Origin: CBDCTM01 sp965222005
Lineage (GTDB): Bacteria > Bacteroidota > Bacteroidia > Chitinophagales > Saprospiraceae
Assembly: GCA_965222005.1 (NCBI GenBank)
Contig: OZ244935.1
Location: 2,418,001-2,482,000 of the forward strand
Reading direction: 5' to 3'
DNA length: 64,000 bases
In this document: piece after piece, positions 26,255 to 35,307 of the stretch
Layout: every line of letters starts with the position of its first letter
Numbering within the stretch: the stretch's first letter is position 1
Notes under the pieces: model-generated
Told to the model about the DNA's origin: nothing
The model's database searches: none
What the model saw: only the letters and a program-made list of their open reading frames with translations
Program-made: the position numbers and the translations under genes

Positions 26255-28684
26255 ATGGACGAACATACCATTGTAAAGGGTAACACCTTTTCGGAAGTAA
26301 ACCTGAAAGTGCTAATTGAAAAAATACTTGCCCGCAAATGGCTAGTTGTTTTTAGCCTGATTGCCTGTCTTTCAGTAGCTTATGCATATAATAAAATTGC
26401 CCATCCGACTTATGAGGCGCATACTTCGCTGCTCATCGACCCGTTTGGAAAATCCAGAGCCTTGGGAGAAAGCAAGTATGTGGAAGGTGGAGTAAGCCTA
26501 ATTGGTGCCGAAAAAAACCTGTACAATGAGATCGGCATTCTCAAATCCTATAATCTGATTTCTTCTGCTTTGGAGGAATTGGATTTTGAGTTGTCCTACT
26601 TTGCCGGCAATTGGTTCAAAAAGCGTCAATATTACCATCATTTCCCCTTTTCTGTTGAGTTGATCGATACGGCCCAGCAGGCTTACGGAGTGCCCTTTGA
26701 GGTGAAAATGATCGATGACTCGAGCTTTCAACTTTCGGTGGATGCCAATGAAGTCAGTACCGGAAGAGGAATTAAAGGGCAAGATTCTAAAATCCTGGAA
26801 ATCCTGGAGTATAGTGGAACCTATGAATTTGGCGAAGTGGTGCGGCACGAATATTTTAGTTTTATCATCCACCCCTCATCAGCAGATGTTCCGCCCGAAG
26901 AATTCGATGGCCTCACGCTCAGTTTCCAGATCAATAGCCTGGACGGTTTGACGAAGGCTTATCAGGAAAATCTGAAAGTGCAGAAATTTGACACCCAATC
27001 GAGCATTTTGCAGCTCTATACCAGAGGGCCGGTACTGGATAAGGAGATCAAATTTCTCAATAAGCTGACGGCTAACTTTATCCAAAGCAAATTTTCCGAA
27101 CGCAGTGAGATCGCCACCTCCAAGCGCTCCTTCATCGAAGCCCAATTGCAGAGCATCACCGATTCTTTGGGGCGGGCCGAGCGCAAGCTGGAAAGCTTTA
27201 AAAAAGGTGCGCAGGCAGTAGATTTGAACCGATCGGCTACCAATAACCTAGATGAACTGCAGCGACTGGAAGCAGAGCGTGGCCAGATTGAATTGAATAT
27301 CAAATATTACAACTCGGTGCTCAAATACATCGGCAATTCTAAAACAATTGACAAAATAGTGGCACCCTCGGTGGCTGGAGTGGATGACCCTCTGCTCAAC
27401 GAAAATCTGGTAGAATTAAAGCGCCTGAACAATGAGCGCTCGCGGATCAGTTTTTATAAAGGTAAAAAAAGCTATGACCTGAAAATACTGGACGAACAGA
27501 TCAAAAATACCACCTTTTCCCTGTACGAAAACCTGCGGAATTTGGTGAAATCCTCGAGATTGGCGCTGCAAGATAAAAACCGGCGGATCGGCCAGATCGA
27601 GCAGTCTATCAATCGGCTGCCCAGTAGCGAAAAAAAATTGGTAAACCTGGAGCGGAAAAGTACGCTTTACGAAAATCTGTATAACTACCTCAATCAGGAA
27701 TTGGCCAAAACGGATATTGCCAGTGCCGATGATATTGCCGATACCAAAGTGCTGGACAAAGCGCAGATGATAGGTGTAGGGCCGGTAGCTCCGCAAGAAA
27801 TACTCATCATGCTCCTTGCAGTCTTTGTCGGTCTGCTGATACCGCTGCTGTGGATTATTTTTTCAGAGAGTTTTAGCGAAAGCCTTGACTCTGTAAAACA
27901 GTTGGAATCTTTAACTTCCCTGCCTGTGCTGGGAGGCATTGGCCATGCCCGTACCCTACCTGCCCATATGCTCAATCCGGCTGCGCAGTGGCAGGTGGAG
28001 GAGGATTTTCGCAATCTTGCTGCCAGCCTGAGCTTTCAGTTTGATGATAAAGGAAAAAATGTGATAGGGATCACCTCTACGGTGGCGGGCGAGGGCAAAA
28101 CCTTTGCTGCCGTTAATTTGGCAGCTGCGTTGGCCCGCGGAGGAAAGCGGGTACTATTGCTCGATCTGAACCTGCGCCATCCTGCTGTAGGGCAGGCAGA
28201 GCAGACTGCTTCCACCCATAGCCTGGCAACTTTTCTTCTTGAAGAAAGCTGCAGCCTGGAGTCCATCGTGCAGCCATTCAAGGGTGTACCCAACTTATAT
28301 TACATCCCCGTGAATGATCACCCCCACGATTCCCACCAGCTGTTGGGCAGCCTCAAATTCAAATCGATGCTGAGCGCATTGCGCTACGAATATGACTTCC
28401 TTTTGCTGGATACTCCTGCGCTGGGTCTGGTTTCCGACTACCTTTTGCTCGCTCCACATATCGACATTCACTTGTACATCCTGCGGCAGGGCCTTTCAAA
28501 ATTTACCTTCCTCAATAAGGTACATGAGCTGAGAGCCAATGGAGGCATGGAAGACCTGTTGCTGGTACTCAATGATACCAATACGAAGAGTCAGTATAAG
28601 GGTGCTCCCTATCCCCGGCCACGGGAAGCGAGGAAGAAAAGTCTGGTGGGAAGCTATTTTGAACGCAAAAAGAAGCTGGCCTAA
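26255..28684 (+). CDS. wzc-like: Wzc-like polysaccharide co-polymerase with BY-kinase-type ATPase domain
   Basis: The product has 809 residues. An N-terminal Wzz domain with a first membrane helix (WLVVFSLIACLSVAYAYNKI) and long coiled-coil middle is followed by a second helix (EILIMLLAVFVGLLIPLLWIIFS) near residue 515. The cytoplasmic ATPase has Walker A TSTVAGEGKTF, Walker A' VLLLDLNLRHP and Walker B YDFLLLDTPALG. BY-kinases normally end in a cluster of tyrosines that become phosphorylated; this tail is short and basic and holds only about three tyrosines (SQYKG, PYPRP, SYFER), so autophosphorylation may be limited. It controls chain length and export together with the Wza-like protein just upstream. 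Confidence 0.93.
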   Translation: MDEHTIVKGNTFSEVNLKVLIEKILARKWLVVFSLIACLSVAYAYNKIAHPTYEAHTSLLIDPFGKSRALGESKYVEGGVSLIGAEKNLYNEIGILKSYNLISSALEELDFELSYFAGNWFKKRQYYHHFPFSVELIDTAQQAYGVPFEVKMIDDSSFQLSVDANEVSTGRGIKGQDSKILEILEYSGTYEFGEVVRHEYFSFIIHPSSADVPPEEFDGLTLSFQINSLDGLTKAYQENLKVQKFDTQSSILQLYTRGPVLDKEIKFLNKLTANFIQSKFSERSEIATSKRSFIEAQLQSITDSLGRAERKLESFKKGAQAVDLNRSATNNLDELQRLEAERGQIELNIKYYNSVLKYIGNSKTIDKIVAPSVAGVDDPLLNENLVELKRLNNERSRISFYKGKKSYDLKILDEQIKNTTFSLYENLRNLVKSSRLALQDKNRRIGQIEQSINRLPSSEKKLVNLERKSTLYENLYNYLNQELAKTDIASADDIADTKVLDKAQMIGVGPVAPQEILIMLLAVFVGLLIPLLWIIFSESFSESLDSVKQLESLTSLPVLGGIGHARTLPAHMLNPAAQWQVEEDFRNLAASLSFQFDDKGKNVIGITSTVAGEGKTFAAVNLAAALARGGKRVLLLDLNLRHPAVGQAEQTASTHSLATFLLEESCSLESIVQPFKGVPNLYYIPVNDHPHDSHQLLGSLKFKSMLSALRYEYDFLLLDTPALGLVSDYLLLAPHIDIHLYILRQGLSKFTFLNKVHELRANGGMEDLLLVLNDTNTKSQYKGAPYPRPREARKKSLVGSYFERKKKLA

Positions 28685-28707
28685 AGGCTTACTTTTAAAG
28701 GAAAAGG

Positions 28708-30120
28708 ATGGAAGAACAAGTAGCTCCGGTATTGTTGTATGGTACAGCAGATTTACGAATCGTGTACGCCTTTTTGCTGGTATCAGTAGGGATAGCTGCG
28801 TATATGGTGCGAAAGCACATCCATCAATACCGCTTGGAGGTGTTTGTGTTGGCCTTTTATCTGCTTACAGGCAATGCCAATGAATTGCTTACCTTTTCGG
28901 TGCCGGGTGTGTCGGCTTTTCAGATACAGCCTGATCGGTTTTTGTTCCTTTTTTTTTCCTTCTTTTTAGTCAGAAAACTACTGTTTTCAAGGGAAAATAG
29001 CCTGTTGAAAGCTGGTCTGACCACTCCCTGGTTTATGGCGATGCTCTACCTGTATGTGCTGATGATATTTATTTCCCAACTTAGCTATGTAGGCGATTAC
29101 GGCCTGGCGTATGTGATCGTAGAGCTTACCTATCCGCTCAACATATTAGTACTGATATTCAGCTTGAAAATGATTGTGAGCAAGGAGGTGATCGGGGTGC
29201 TGGGCAAAATGATGATCCTGGGAGCTATATTTACCAGCCTTGTCAGCATTGTTCAATTTGGGCTCGATCCGATGTTCATGCGCGTGGGTGACCAGCGGCT
29301 GGCTTTTGGTGGTACACTGCGCGCGAATGGTTTTTTTTTCAATGAATATTGCAATGCTTATTACATCCTTACAGCACTTACCTGGGCGCTTGTCACCGTC
29401 AAAAAAGAGGTGCATCGCCATTTGCTGATCGGCCTGTTTTCGATTGCCATTTTCTGCACTTTCCAGCGAATGAGCTGGGTTATACTGGCTTTGATACTAA
29501 GCCTTTACTTTTTTAGTATCGCCAAAATATCGTTGGACCGCATATTGATTGCCGGCTTGGTAGCAGGCTGTCTGTTCATTGGTCTTTTCATGACTTTTCA
29601 AAGAAAGATCATGAATTCAGGACTGGTGAAAGAGCGCTTGGCTGAGATGCCAACGGGCCGCTTGGGCTACTACAGCATGGTACTCGACAATATTTGGAAA
29701 AAGCCTTTTTTAGGCTATGGAGGCAAAAATAATGAATTGTATTACTACTCCATGCTTCGCATTACCTCTTCGCGGGCCCGCGCCACCGGAGCCGAAGGCG
29801 ATATACACAGCGGTTATTTTACCTCTCTTTTTTACTATGGCCTGCCTGCCTTGCTGTTTTTCTCCGGATTTGTATTTCTGGCACTTTTCTATTTTGGAAG
29901 GCTGTCCAGTGTTCATCCCATCTTTGCCATTCCCTTTTTGCTGGGACTGCTGTATGCCCTCGGCAATCTTACCAATACCTTGCTGTTCTTTCAATATGTA
30001 TCAGTATTGTATGCCATCCATCTGGGGATTGGCCTGGGAGCCCGGCAAAAGCTGGCTGGCCTGCATAAAAGGCCGGCAGCTGCCGAATTTTCTCCACCCA
30101 TGAAGTTGAGCACCCTATGA
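28708..30120 (+). CDS. O-antigen ligase/polymerase-like (Wzy) membrane protein
   Basis: The product has 470 residues with about eleven hydrophobic segments. A large loop before the C-terminal helices contains GYGGKNNELYYYSMLR and GDIHSGYFTSLFYYGLPALLFF, similar to the catalytic periplasmic loop of the WaaL/Wzy superfamily where Arg and His act. FQRMSWVILALIL is also typical. The product most likely polymerises repeat units in the outer leaflet of the inner membrane. It starts 24 bases after the Wzc-like stop and overlaps the next start by four bases (ATGA), so the genes are coupled. Ligase rather than polymerase function cannot be excluded. Confidence 0.85.
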   Translation: MEEQVAPVLLYGTADLRIVYAFLLVSVGIAAYMVRKHIHQYRLEVFVLAFYLLTGNANELLTFSVPGVSAFQIQPDRFLFLFFSFFLVRKLLFSRENSLLKAGLTTPWFMAMLYLYVLMIFISQLSYVGDYGLAYVIVELTYPLNILVLIFSLKMIVSKEVIGVLGKMMILGAIFTSLVSIVQFGLDPMFMRVGDQRLAFGGTLRANGFFFNEYCNAYYILTALTWALVTVKKEVHRHLLIGLFSIAIFCTFQRMSWVILALILSLYFFSIAKISLDRILIAGLVAGCLFIGLFMTFQRKIMNSGLVKERLAEMPTGRLGYYSMVLDNIWKKPFLGYGGKNNELYYYSMLRITSSRARATGAEGDIHSGYFTSLFYYGLPALLFFSGFVFLALFYFGRLSSVHPIFAIPFLLGLLYALGNLTNTLLFFQYVSVLYAIHLGIGLGARQKLAGLHKRPAAAEFSPPMKLSTL

Positions 30121-31481
30121 TGCTGGTGCTTGCCAAAATAAGGGAATTGCTGGACCGGGGGCATGAACGAAGTGTGCGTGCTCGGAAAAATGTGCTTTTA
30201 GCTATGCTTTTCAAAGGAATCGGCATCCTCATTGGCTTTGCCTACTTTCCTCTGTCTCTGGCCTATCTCAGCCCTGCCAGCTTTGGCATCTTCCTGACGC
30301 TGACCAGCATGATCGACTGGTTTGCCGAGCTCGATATCGGCATCGGCAACGGGCTGCGCAACCGCCTGGGAGAGGCTGTTGCGGATGGGGATGATGAATT
30401 GGCAAGGGGATATGTAAGTACCGCCTATTACATGCTGGGCAGCATTTTTTCAGGTGTGGCAATCATCTTTGTGGGGGCCAGCTTTTTCATTCCCTGGGCT
30501 GAATGGCTGCACGCTGAGCCGGGCATGAATGGCGAAATCGCTTTGCTGGCTGTACTGATGTTTGGCGCATTTGCCATCAATTTTATCTCTTCGCTGGTTT
30601 ATCAAATCTTTTACGCCTTACAGCGCACCGCTATGGTGGATATGTTTTCGATGATCAGTAAGGTATTGTTCTTGGCGATGATTATTGGGCTATTGTATTG
30701 TACCAACGAATCTCTGGTATTCTTCGGCGCGGCCAAAACTTTCACCTTCGCATTGGTACCACTGGCAGTAGGCTTGTACTACTACCGCAACGAGTTTAAA
30801 AAGTACCGCCCCTCTTTTCATCTGGCCAGCAAAAAGCATTTCAATACATTATTTGCTCTTGGAGCACAGTTTTTTGTGATCAAATTTGCCATGATCATTA
30901 TCCATCAAACCAACAATATCCTCATCGCGCACTATGTGGCTCTGGAAAGCGTCACGCAATATGAAGCAGCCTATAAATACTTGTCGATATTCCTGTTACT
31001 ATTTGTCATACTCACCAATCAGTACTGGTCGGCCTGTATTGAAGCCTATCGAAAAGGCGATTTGGAATGGATGAGGAAAACGGTGCGCAGTATCGTACGG
31101 GTTTGGTTTGGCACCCTCGCTATTTGTATATTGATGATACTAGCCTCCCCGATGGTATTCAGGCTATGGTTGCAGGAGAAGATCAGCATTCCCATATTGC
31201 TTACGATTGCAGTGGCCGTGTCCGTCTGTATCACTAATTGGGTCAACCTTTTCAATTTGGTGCTCAACGGTACGGGCAAAATCCGCCTACAGATGTATGC
31301 CTGGATAGTTGCTGCAGTACTCAATATTCCTATTTCTGTTTTTTTGGCCACAACTATGGGCTTAGGCACAATCGGTATAGTATTGGGTACAGTAGTCTGC
31401 ATGGTACCGCTGGCCATATTGTCACCTATACAGGTGCGCAAAATATTGTCACAGAGAGATAAAGGGCTGTGGGCCAAATAG
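30117..31481 (+). CDS. Wzx-type polysaccharide flippase
   Basis: The product has 454 residues with about twelve hydrophobic segments, the usual size for flippases of the MOP superfamily that move lipid-linked repeat units across the inner membrane. The N-terminus has LLAMLFKGIGILIGFAYFPLSLAYLSPASFGIFL, a typical first helix pair, followed by DIGIGNGLRNRL. A central ALGAQFFVIKFAMIIIHQTNNILIAHYV helix is also characteristic. The start overlaps the Wzy-like stop (ATGA). The next gene begins 39 bases after its stop. Confidence 0.9.
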   Translation: MMLVLAKIRELLDRGHERSVRARKNVLLAMLFKGIGILIGFAYFPLSLAYLSPASFGIFLTLTSMIDWFAELDIGIGNGLRNRLGEAVADGDDELARGYVSTAYYMLGSIFSGVAIIFVGASFFIPWAEWLHAEPGMNGEIALLAVLMFGAFAINFISSLVYQIFYALQRTAMVDMFSMISKVLFLAMIIGLLYCTNESLVFFGAAKTFTFALVPLAVGLYYYRNEFKKYRPSFHLASKKHFNTLFALGAQFFVIKFAMIIIHQTNNILIAHYVALESVTQYEAAYKYLSIFLLLFVILTNQYWSACIEAYRKGDLEWMRKTVRSIVRVWFGTLAICILMILASPMVFRLWLQEKISIPILLTIAVAVSVCITNWVNLFNLVLNGTGKIRLQMYAWIVAAVLNIPISVFLATTMGLGTIGIVLGTVVCMVPLAILSPIQVRKILSQRDKGLWAK

Positions 31482-31520
31482 ATATAATTGAAAAATTTCG
31501 ATAATTAATCCATCTAAAAC

Positions 31521-32606
31521 ATGAAGATTGCAATAGTGACCGGCTCTTCCGGGCTGATCGGCAGCGAGGCTTGCCAGTTTTTTCACCAAAAAGGTTTTTA
31601 TGTAGTAGGTATCGATAATGATATGCGCCGCTACTTCTTTGGCCCTGATGCCAGCACCAAACCCACTGAACGTCAGCTTCGGCAATCATTGGAGCGTTTC
31701 GCCAGCTACGACATTGATATTCGTCAGACCGAAGCACTTGAGGAAGTGTTTCAAAAGTATAATACCGATATTCAGTTGATCGTACACACTGCTGCTCAAC
31801 CTTCTCATGATTGGGCTGCCAAAGAGCCATTCACCGATTTTACCGTCAATGCAAATGGTACCTTGAATTTATTGGAGATGACCCGCCAGCATTGCCCCGA
31901 ATCCGTGTTTATTTTCACAAGCACCAATAAAGTGTATGGCGATACGCCCAATTTTTTGCCATTAGTAGAGAAAGAATATCGCTGGGAGGTGGATGAGAAG
32001 CATCCCTATTTCAAAGAAGGGATCGACGAAAACATGTCCATTGACCAATCGAAGCACAGCCTTTTCGGAGCCAGCAAAGTAGCTGCCGATGTGCTGGTGC
32101 AGGAGTATGGCCGCTATTTTGGAATGAATACGGTTGCATTTCGCGGTGGCTGCCTCACCGGTCCTACCCATCAGGGAGCCGAGCTGCATGGCTTTTTGGC
32201 CTATCTGATTAAATGCGCCATTTCCGGCAAGCACTACACCATCTTTGGCTACAAGGGCAAGCAGGTGCGGGATAATATCCACAGTGCTGACCTGATCAAT
32301 GCCTTTTGGCAATATTACCAAAATCCGCGCTCCGGCGAAGTGTACAATATCGGCGGATCACGCCATTCCAATATCTCTATGCTGGAAGCGATTAATGCCA
32401 TTGAAGATATAGCTGGCCACCGCCTCAATTACACCCTGTCGGATGATGCGCGTATAGGTGACCATATCTGGTATATATCCGATATCAGCAAATTCAAGGC
32501 ACATTATCCCGATTTTGAATATCAGTACGATATACAGCGTATTCTCAAAGAAATGATCCAAAACGCCGAGGCTAGCTATGAGGTGGGCCGGATGGAGCAG
32601 TCCTGA
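31521..32606 (+). CDS. NAD-dependent epimerase, CDP-paratose/tyvelose 2-epimerase-like
   Basis: The product has 361 residues and belongs to the extended short-chain dehydrogenase family. The Rossmann motif is GSSGLIGSEAC near the start, followed by VVGIDNDMRRYFFGPDAS. The stretch FTSTNKVYGDTPNFLPLVEKEYRWE and the later FGASKVAADVLVQEYGRYFGM match the CDP-paratose 2-epimerase subgroup, which act on nucleotide-linked deoxysugars. The active-site Tyr-x-x-x-Lys is replaced by HSLFGASK, as Phe appears where Tyr is usual; that deserves checking. CDP-sugar enzymes occur further along the same locus, supporting a CDP-linked substrate. An IS5-type element begins 155 bases downstream. Confidence 0.8.
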   Translation: MKIAIVTGSSGLIGSEACQFFHQKGFYVVGIDNDMRRYFFGPDASTKPTERQLRQSLERFASYDIDIRQTEALEEVFQKYNTDIQLIVHTAAQPSHDWAAKEPFTDFTVNANGTLNLLEMTRQHCPESVFIFTSTNKVYGDTPNFLPLVEKEYRWEVDEKHPYFKEGIDENMSIDQSKHSLFGASKVAADVLVQEYGRYFGMNTVAFRGGCLTGPTHQGAELHGFLAYLIKCAISGKHYTIFGYKGKQVRDNIHSADLINAFWQYYQNPRSGEVYNIGGSRHSNISMLEAINAIEDIAGHRLNYTLSDDARIGDHIWYISDISKFKAHYPDFEYQYDIQRILKEMIQNAEASYEVGRMEQS

Positions 32607-32631
32607 AAATTTGGTTAGATGAAACGTGCAT

Positions 32632-32674
32632 GATTAAATAGTCTTTATACACACAAGATAATGACTATTTAATC
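32632..32674. terminator. 12-bp perfect inverted repeat after the epimerase gene
   Basis: GATTAAATAGTC (32632-32643) pairs with GACTATTTAATC (32663-32674) around a 19-base loop, 26 bases past the epimerase stop. The following sequence lacks a strong T-run. It may be a transcription terminator, or a folded end left by mobile elements, which crowd this region. Confidence 0.4.
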
Positions 32675-32761
32675 TTGCTAAGTTCCATGTGGCCATAACG
32701 TAAAATAAAATAAACACATGAAACTCCGATGACTAAAAGATATAGACAGACAAGGGAATAG

Positions 32762-33811
32762 TGATGTTCATAAATAAAAAATAATAAATCAATCTGGGTT
32801 GAGCTTGATATACAAGTTATGCAAGCCAGCACAGATTTCTATTGATAAATCATCAAAACCGCAACGGCGGTTTCGATAATCCTCTTTGAGGATTTTAAAG
32901 AATTTCATGGAGCCAATTGCATGCTCCACCAAAATTCTGGTTTGACCTACTGTTTTATTGTGTTGCTTTTGTTCCTCTGTCAATTGCGGATCAGGATTTT
33001 TAGCTGTTTTTCGTGGTTTACGAAAAGGCATATTGAGTTTTTCAATCAGAAATTCTTTGTCAATACCTTTATAGCCAAGGTCAACAAAGATTTCCAGTAA
33101 CTCAAACCAATCACGCTGGCCTTCATACCAATGGAGTTCTTGTTTGAGCAATTCGTAATCATGCATGGAACCCTGTGTGGTTAAGCCCAGGAAAACAATC
33201 CACCGTTTGAGGGTAGTTATTACGGTGTTTTTTACCGTAAATCGCTTTTTTTTCCGCTATACAAGGCATCCCTCTTCTCCCGATCTCGCAATCGGCGATG
33301 AGGACGTTCCGTAACATCGATAAGCAGTTGGTTGATATCGCCAAGTTCTTTGAGATAACTTAAAAGTTCTTCGGGGCCGGCCAGTTTCCGTTTGGGTAAA
33401 ACCTCTAATTTTTCCAAGCTCTGCTTGAGCAATCTGGAATAAAGGTGTACCAATCCGCAAGCACTTCCACGAGACATATCGAAGGTGCTTCCGATATTAT
33501 CCATCGTTGGATAGGCCTTGTGGTAATGCAAGACAAAGGCCAGTTTGTCATCTATGCTTGGAAGCTTACTTTTCCTGCCACCTCCTGATTTACGCTTGCG
33601 CTTCTCAGGTGGTTTGCGCTGACTTTCATGGTATTCATTTACCACTTTTTCGAATACCTCACGTAGGAATAAGTAACGATTCCAATCCACTCCCGTAAAG
33701 CTTTTCAAAAATCTCTCATCTTTGATATCAACCGTTTTGAGTGATAACAACATGAGCTTCTCTTTTGAAGCTCTAAGCTACAATATTATTAAAAATTATT
33801 TTTGAACATCA
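32762..33811 (-). mobile_element. IS5-family insertion sequence
   Basis: Inverted ends TGATGTTCA (from 32762, and its complement ending 33811) with further imperfect match (ATAAATAA / AAAAATAA) bracket about 1050 bases that contain one transposase coding unit on the minus strand. Size and coding content fit IS5-family elements. No clean target duplication was seen (flanks TAG and TTA), so exact ends are approximate. It lies inside the exopolysaccharide locus and touches the IS110-type element on its right. Confidence 0.75.
32789..33753 (-). CDS. IS5-family transposase in two frames joined at an A8 run
   Basis: The first part (33753-33232, 173 codons) starts MLLSLKTVDIKDERF and carries the N-terminal helix-turn-helix (TMDNIGSTFDMSRGSACGLV) and first DDE aspartate (LLIDVTERPHRRLRD). 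It stops shortly after GGA-AAA-AAA-AGC. Shifting by -1 at the eight adenines (33246-33253) continues directly as KKKRFTVKNTVITTLKRW, GLTTQGSMHDYELL, FVDLGYKGID (second Asp) and TRILVEHAIGSMKFFKIL (Glu), to the stop at 32789. All catalytic residues are thus present. A programmed -1 frameshift is plausible for an IS transposase; a simple disabling indel is the alternative. Confidence 0.8.
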
Positions 33812-35245
33812 TTAATGATTAAATTGGGAACCAAAAACATTAGATGAAAAAGCAACAAATAATATTCGAACAAATAGTTGAGCGAGGCTGTGGGATAGAT
33901 ATCCACAAGAAGATACTTGTAGCAACGATACGAGGAACTGGCCTAGAAGAAGAAACGCGTAGTTATGATGCGTACACTAGCTCGATTGAGGAATTGCGAA
34001 ATTGGTTGAAGAGCAATAATATTACTCATGTAGCAATGGAAAGCACTGGTGTATATTGGAAGCCTGTGTACAATATATTAGAGGAAGAATTTGAGATACT
34101 GTTAGTTAATGCACGTCATATTAAGAATGTGCCAGGACGGAAAACGGACAAGAAAGATAGTAAGTGGATAACGAAGTTGTTACTTAGTGGATTGTTGAAA
34201 GGCAGCTTTGTGCCGCCGAAGGGGACACGCGAGTTACGAGATTTAACGCGTTATCGTCGTAAGATAGTTGGGACGATTTCCTCGGAAAAGAATCGAGTAC
34301 AAAAAATATTAGAAGATGCCAATATTAAGCTATCCTGTGTGTTGAGTAATATGAGTGGAGCAGTAGCGACCAAAATAATTAAAGCGATGCTAGAAGGTCA
34401 AGAAGATATATCGGAGTTAGTGAATTTTCATCATGGCCGGATGAAAGCTAGTAAAGAAGAATTAGGATTAGCTCTGCAAGGCGCTTTAAGTGACCACCAT
34501 CGTTTTATGCTGACAACAATACGAGATTCTATGGCAGAAAAAGAGGCATTATTAGAAAAGTTGGATGAACGAATCGAAGCCCAACTTAGAGCTAATGAAA
34601 TGGAACTAGATGTTGAACTATTAGATAGTATACCGGGAGTAGGTAAGGATGGCGCAGCAGGAATAATAGCGGAGATAGGTAATAATATGGATCAATTTCC
34701 AACGGCTCAACATCTAGCTTCATGGGCAGGTATAAGCCCAGGAAGTAATGAAAGTGCAGGTAAAAAAAAAGTGGACGGATAACACATGGTAATAAATATT
34801 TGAGGACGCTACTGGTGCAATGTGCATGGGCAGCTACTCGAACCAAAGGTACTTATCTAAGAAGTAAATACGATAGTCTTGTAGGACGTAGAGGCAAGAA
34901 AAAGGCATTAATTGCAGTAGGACATAAGATCCTGATCGCCGCCTATTATATCATTCAAGACCAAGTAGCATACAAAGAATTAGGTAGTGATTATTTAGAC
35001 AACAAACGAAAAAATAAACAGATTCAGCATCATCTTAAACGACTTAAAGAGCTAGGTTTAGATGCCGAACAAATAAATCAAATTCAACAATTAACAAAAG
35101 TTGCTTAAGGTCGTTTTTTACTGGAGGTTGAAATATCCTTATCAAATGAGGAAACCCCGTACATGAAACTGACTTTGAATGCTAAGCACACAAGAGTATC
35201 GCCAACCTTCGGGGGGAGCATGTAGATGAAATTTTAACTCTTAGT
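33812..35245 (+). mobile_element. IS110-family (IS1111-like) insertion sequence
   Basis: A DEDD/IS110-type transposase gene on the plus strand is flanked on the left by only about 33 bases before the IS5-type end, and on the right by about 140-190 noncoding bases. No terminal inverted repeats are obvious, which is normal for this family, so both ends are approximate. The longer noncoding side is the right one, as in the IS1111 subgroup. Codon use is markedly AT-richer than the surrounding exopolysaccharide genes. Confidence 0.65.
33844..35108 (+). CDS. IS110-family transposase in two frames joined at an A9 run
   Basis: The first part (33844-34782) has the RuvC-like DEDD domain: GIDIHKKILVATIRG (first Asp), HVAMESTGVYWKPVYNIL (Glu) and PGRKTDKKDSKWITKLL (Asp pair). 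It continues through a coiled-coil middle to the Tnp C-terminal domain (LDSIPGVGKDGAAGIIAEIG ... ASWAGISPGSNESAGKKK). At nine adenines (34762-34770) the frame ends soon at TAA, but a -1 shift gives KKKSGRITHGNKYLRTLLVQCAWAATRTKGTYL and runs to the stop at 35108. The C-terminal serine of the family lies beyond the shift. It is either programmed frameshifting or an inactivating single-base loss. Confidence 0.8.
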
Positions 35246-35307
35246 ATTCGCAACTCTTTTTGCTTTTATTGAGCTAGATTCTAGCTCTTGTATAAAATTT
35301 TAAACAG
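35109..35307. other. Noncoding right flank of the IS110-type element
   Basis: The 199 bases between the transposase and the next glycosyltransferase contain no gene. Complementary segments are present (GAGGTTG at 35124-35130 with CAACCTT at 35203-35209, and CCCCG at 35155-35159 with CGGGG at 35210-35214), so a structured transcript such as a bridge RNA is possible. A perfect 7-bp hairpin (GAGCTAG/CTAGCTC, 35271-35287) lies close to the glycosyltransferase start. Confidence 0.4.
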
